Below are positions 62,322 to 64,000 of a DNA stretch of 64,000 nucleotides, in pieces. The position numbers and the translations under genes were made by a program. Source of the DNA: Pararge aegeria (Eukaryota; Arthropoda; Insecta; Lepidoptera; Nymphalidae). Below the pieces are notes generated by a model. It did no database searches, was not told the origin of the DNA, and was given only the letters and a program-made list of their open reading frames with translations. The stretch lies in the NCBI RefSeq assembly GCF_905163445.1, contig NC_053201.1, positions 5,714,001-5,778,000 on the forward strand, read 5' to 3'. Position 1 is the first letter of the stretch; every line of letters starts with the position of its first letter.

Positions 62322-64000
62322 CCTCCAGACTATTGCGCATTCGCAAAAACTTGTAACCACACTGGAATATCAATATGTGGCATTGAAATGAAGAAACTGA
62401 TTCTGAGATTATTTCTAGATGATTGCGATTTGTTTGAGTACAACTGCGATTATCGCACAGGTTAAAGATCTTTATAATTCTATAAAAATAATAATAGCCT
62501 TTATTGAAAAATATATATACATATACTACGACAATACACTCATCGCCATCTAGCCCCAAAGTTAGCGATACTAAGATGACTGATGAATATTTTTATGAAT
62601 AGTATACAGAAATACTAAGTATATATAATACATCTAAACAGCCAGACACTAAAAAACATTTATGCTCATCACACAAACATTTTCCAGAAAGCAGGGTCGC
62701 TGCAAACTGCGCCAATCGGCCGTCAGATTTTTCAGTTTATTGAACAATCTTACAAAAAATAATAATATGAAAGTTATCTTAATCTAAAGTTACTTAATAA
62801 TAAACTTAAATATTAAATAGTCGAATTGAAACAGGTTTTAACGTTACAGTCAGCTTTGCCTATATAGATATACCAAGTTTAATTGAAATAACTTAAAAAA
62901 AGAATCAAAAAATCAGAAACTTTCATATAAATTTTCATCCCCTATTTAATGTCTTTAGGGGTTGGATTTTTAAAGACGTATGTGTTTCTTTATTATTAAT
63001 GGAAAGCCTTAAATCAAAACTTAAAATAAATTGATAAATGAAGGATTTTATACAAACTTTCATCCTCCATCCATGTATAGACTGTTTTCTCTAGATTATA
63101 CTGAAACGAATAGTGAGAGATGCTCAACCAACGAAACGACTGTGCAGAGTACCAAACTTAAAGCTTCTATAAAAGCAACGACTTCTCTAAATATTTCTAC
63201 TGCTGAAACTACACATGCAAGTACATATGAAATATTGAAAACCGTGACGGAATCCAGCATAACTCCAACATCAGGTAAATAATAAAGATTAAGAATGTAA
63301 GTCGTACAATGCTCTTATTTACTCTTAATAACATTTTATTTCACCCAATTATAATGGAGTGTTATTTAAAAATAAAAATCTATTATTTTAACCTGTTACA
63401 GAAACTATAAGTGCAACCGCTTCATCAACATATTCCTCAACAAGTAAAACTACTTCGAACATAACTTGTAGCTATCCGAATGTGTCATGTCTAGCTATAA
63501 ATATTACAACAGCAATGACATCGGCAGTAACCAATATCTCAACTGTATCTCCTATAAATACCACGGCGTTATCATTAAGTACTTCACCGATAACTAAGAA
63601 GAGTTCTAAAGCAACAAGCAACTTTTCTAGTACTGAAGCGGCAACCATTTTGACAAGTACCGTAACAGCAAATAATTTAACACTCACTGAAACACCAAAT
63701 TCAACTACCTCTGAAACTCTGAATAGTATGACTTCAAATGTAACAAAAAGAATATCAGAATTAACTATTATAACGTCACAAACAGAACCTGTTACAACTT
63801 CAAAAACAACAGTGCCTCCAGATATAGTTAGTGTAAGAACATCGAACTCAACTACGGCTGATACACTGGATAGTACAAATTTAACGACTTTCAATATACC
63901 AACAAGCATATCTGCATTAAATACATGTACTATTTCCAATTCTATAACATCACAGAAAGAACCTGCTACAACTGCAAAATTAAGAGTGCCTCAAGATACA
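62322..64000 (+). CDS. Kazal-like module, copy 2, fused to a Ser/Thr-rich mucin-like region (partial, runs off right edge)
   Basis: The exons are 62322-62460, 63095-63274 and 63402-64000 (open at the edge). The first encodes YCAFAKTCNHTG...CG...DDCDLFEYNCD, aligning with copy 1 at all module cysteines and with the same phases (0 in, 1 out). The second begins DYTETNSERC, matching the DYYPINYSDC start of copy 1 exon 2, then turns into Thr/Ser-rich sequence. The third gives 199 residues dominated by Thr, Ser, Ala and Asn with few aromatics, a pattern expected for a heavily O-glycosylated mucin-like secreted or matrix protein. Only two cysteines appear in this last exon (about 63469 and 63928). 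A role in the gut lining, salivary secretion or eggshell is possible but not shown. Start exon and C-terminus are missing. Confidence 0.65.
62521..62725 (-). repeat. SINE family 1, copy with an internal deletion removing the B-box
   Basis: Body runs straight from AACATTTTCCAG into AAAGCAGGGTCGCTGC. The roughly 33 bases with the B-box are gone; short CAG matches flank the gap. It sits between mucin-like exons. Confidence 0.75.

Noticed and set aside
63472..63939. 155-residue minus-strand open frame rich in Val, Leu and Ile
   Set aside because: It is the exact antisense of the Thr/Ser-rich exon. Thr and Ser codons read backwards give hydrophobic residues, and no splice or start context supports it.
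1..64000. CRISPR arrays, operons, Shine-Dalgarno sites, phage or plasmid features
   Set aside because: The introns, splice sites and repeat types are eukaryotic. No regularly spaced identical repeats were seen.

Overview
The window is eukaryotic, AT-rich and intron-rich, with short exons, GT-AG introns and very dense small repeats. The protein matches (ASCC3, a neuronal-type synaptobrevin, a Kazal-like secreted protein), the tRNA-derived SINE heads, the LINE tails and the CTAG-ended Helitron-like pieces together suggest an insect, most likely a moth or butterfly. That placement is inference from sequence style; no database was searched.

Region 1 (about 1-23,830, minus strand) holds most of ASCC3, the Ski2-like helicase of the ASC-1/RQT complex. 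I could chain 24 exons with consistent intron phases. They encode 1,373 residues: the ASCC2-binding N-terminal region, the whole first helicase cassette, and the start of the second cassette. The gene runs off the left edge. Its introns carry SINEs, LINE tails, two short hAT-type MITEs with 8-bp target duplications, a foldback element next to a splice donor, and Helitron-like pieces.

Region 2 (about 23,830-34,640) shows no gene I can recognise. It has AT-rich sequence, SINE and LINE relics and one 36-bp perfect inverted repeat with two solo copies.

Region 3 (34,641-about 50,800, minus strand) is a synaptobrevin/VAMP gene. Four coding exons give the R-SNARE motif and the membrane anchor. The phases require an upstream exon ending in AT so that the start codon is split by intron 1. 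A perfect GTAAGT donor preceded by AT lies at 50,785. If that is the first exon, intron 1 is about 13.9 kb and contains a long, stop-free reverse-transcriptase LINE (42,808-45,475).

Region 4 (about 45,500-58,950) is mostly repeats, including a complete-looking 1.2-kb non-autonomous hAT element (53,141-54,349) with an exact 8-bp target duplication.

Region 5 (about 59,000-64,000, plus strand) holds two copies of a Kazal-like cysteine module with the same exon phases. The first is followed by a short Cys/Pro-rich exon and an unexplained Lys/Arg-rich reading frame. The second is followed by a long Ser/Thr-rich mucin-like region that runs off the right edge. They are either tandem paralogous genes or repeated modules of one secreted protein.
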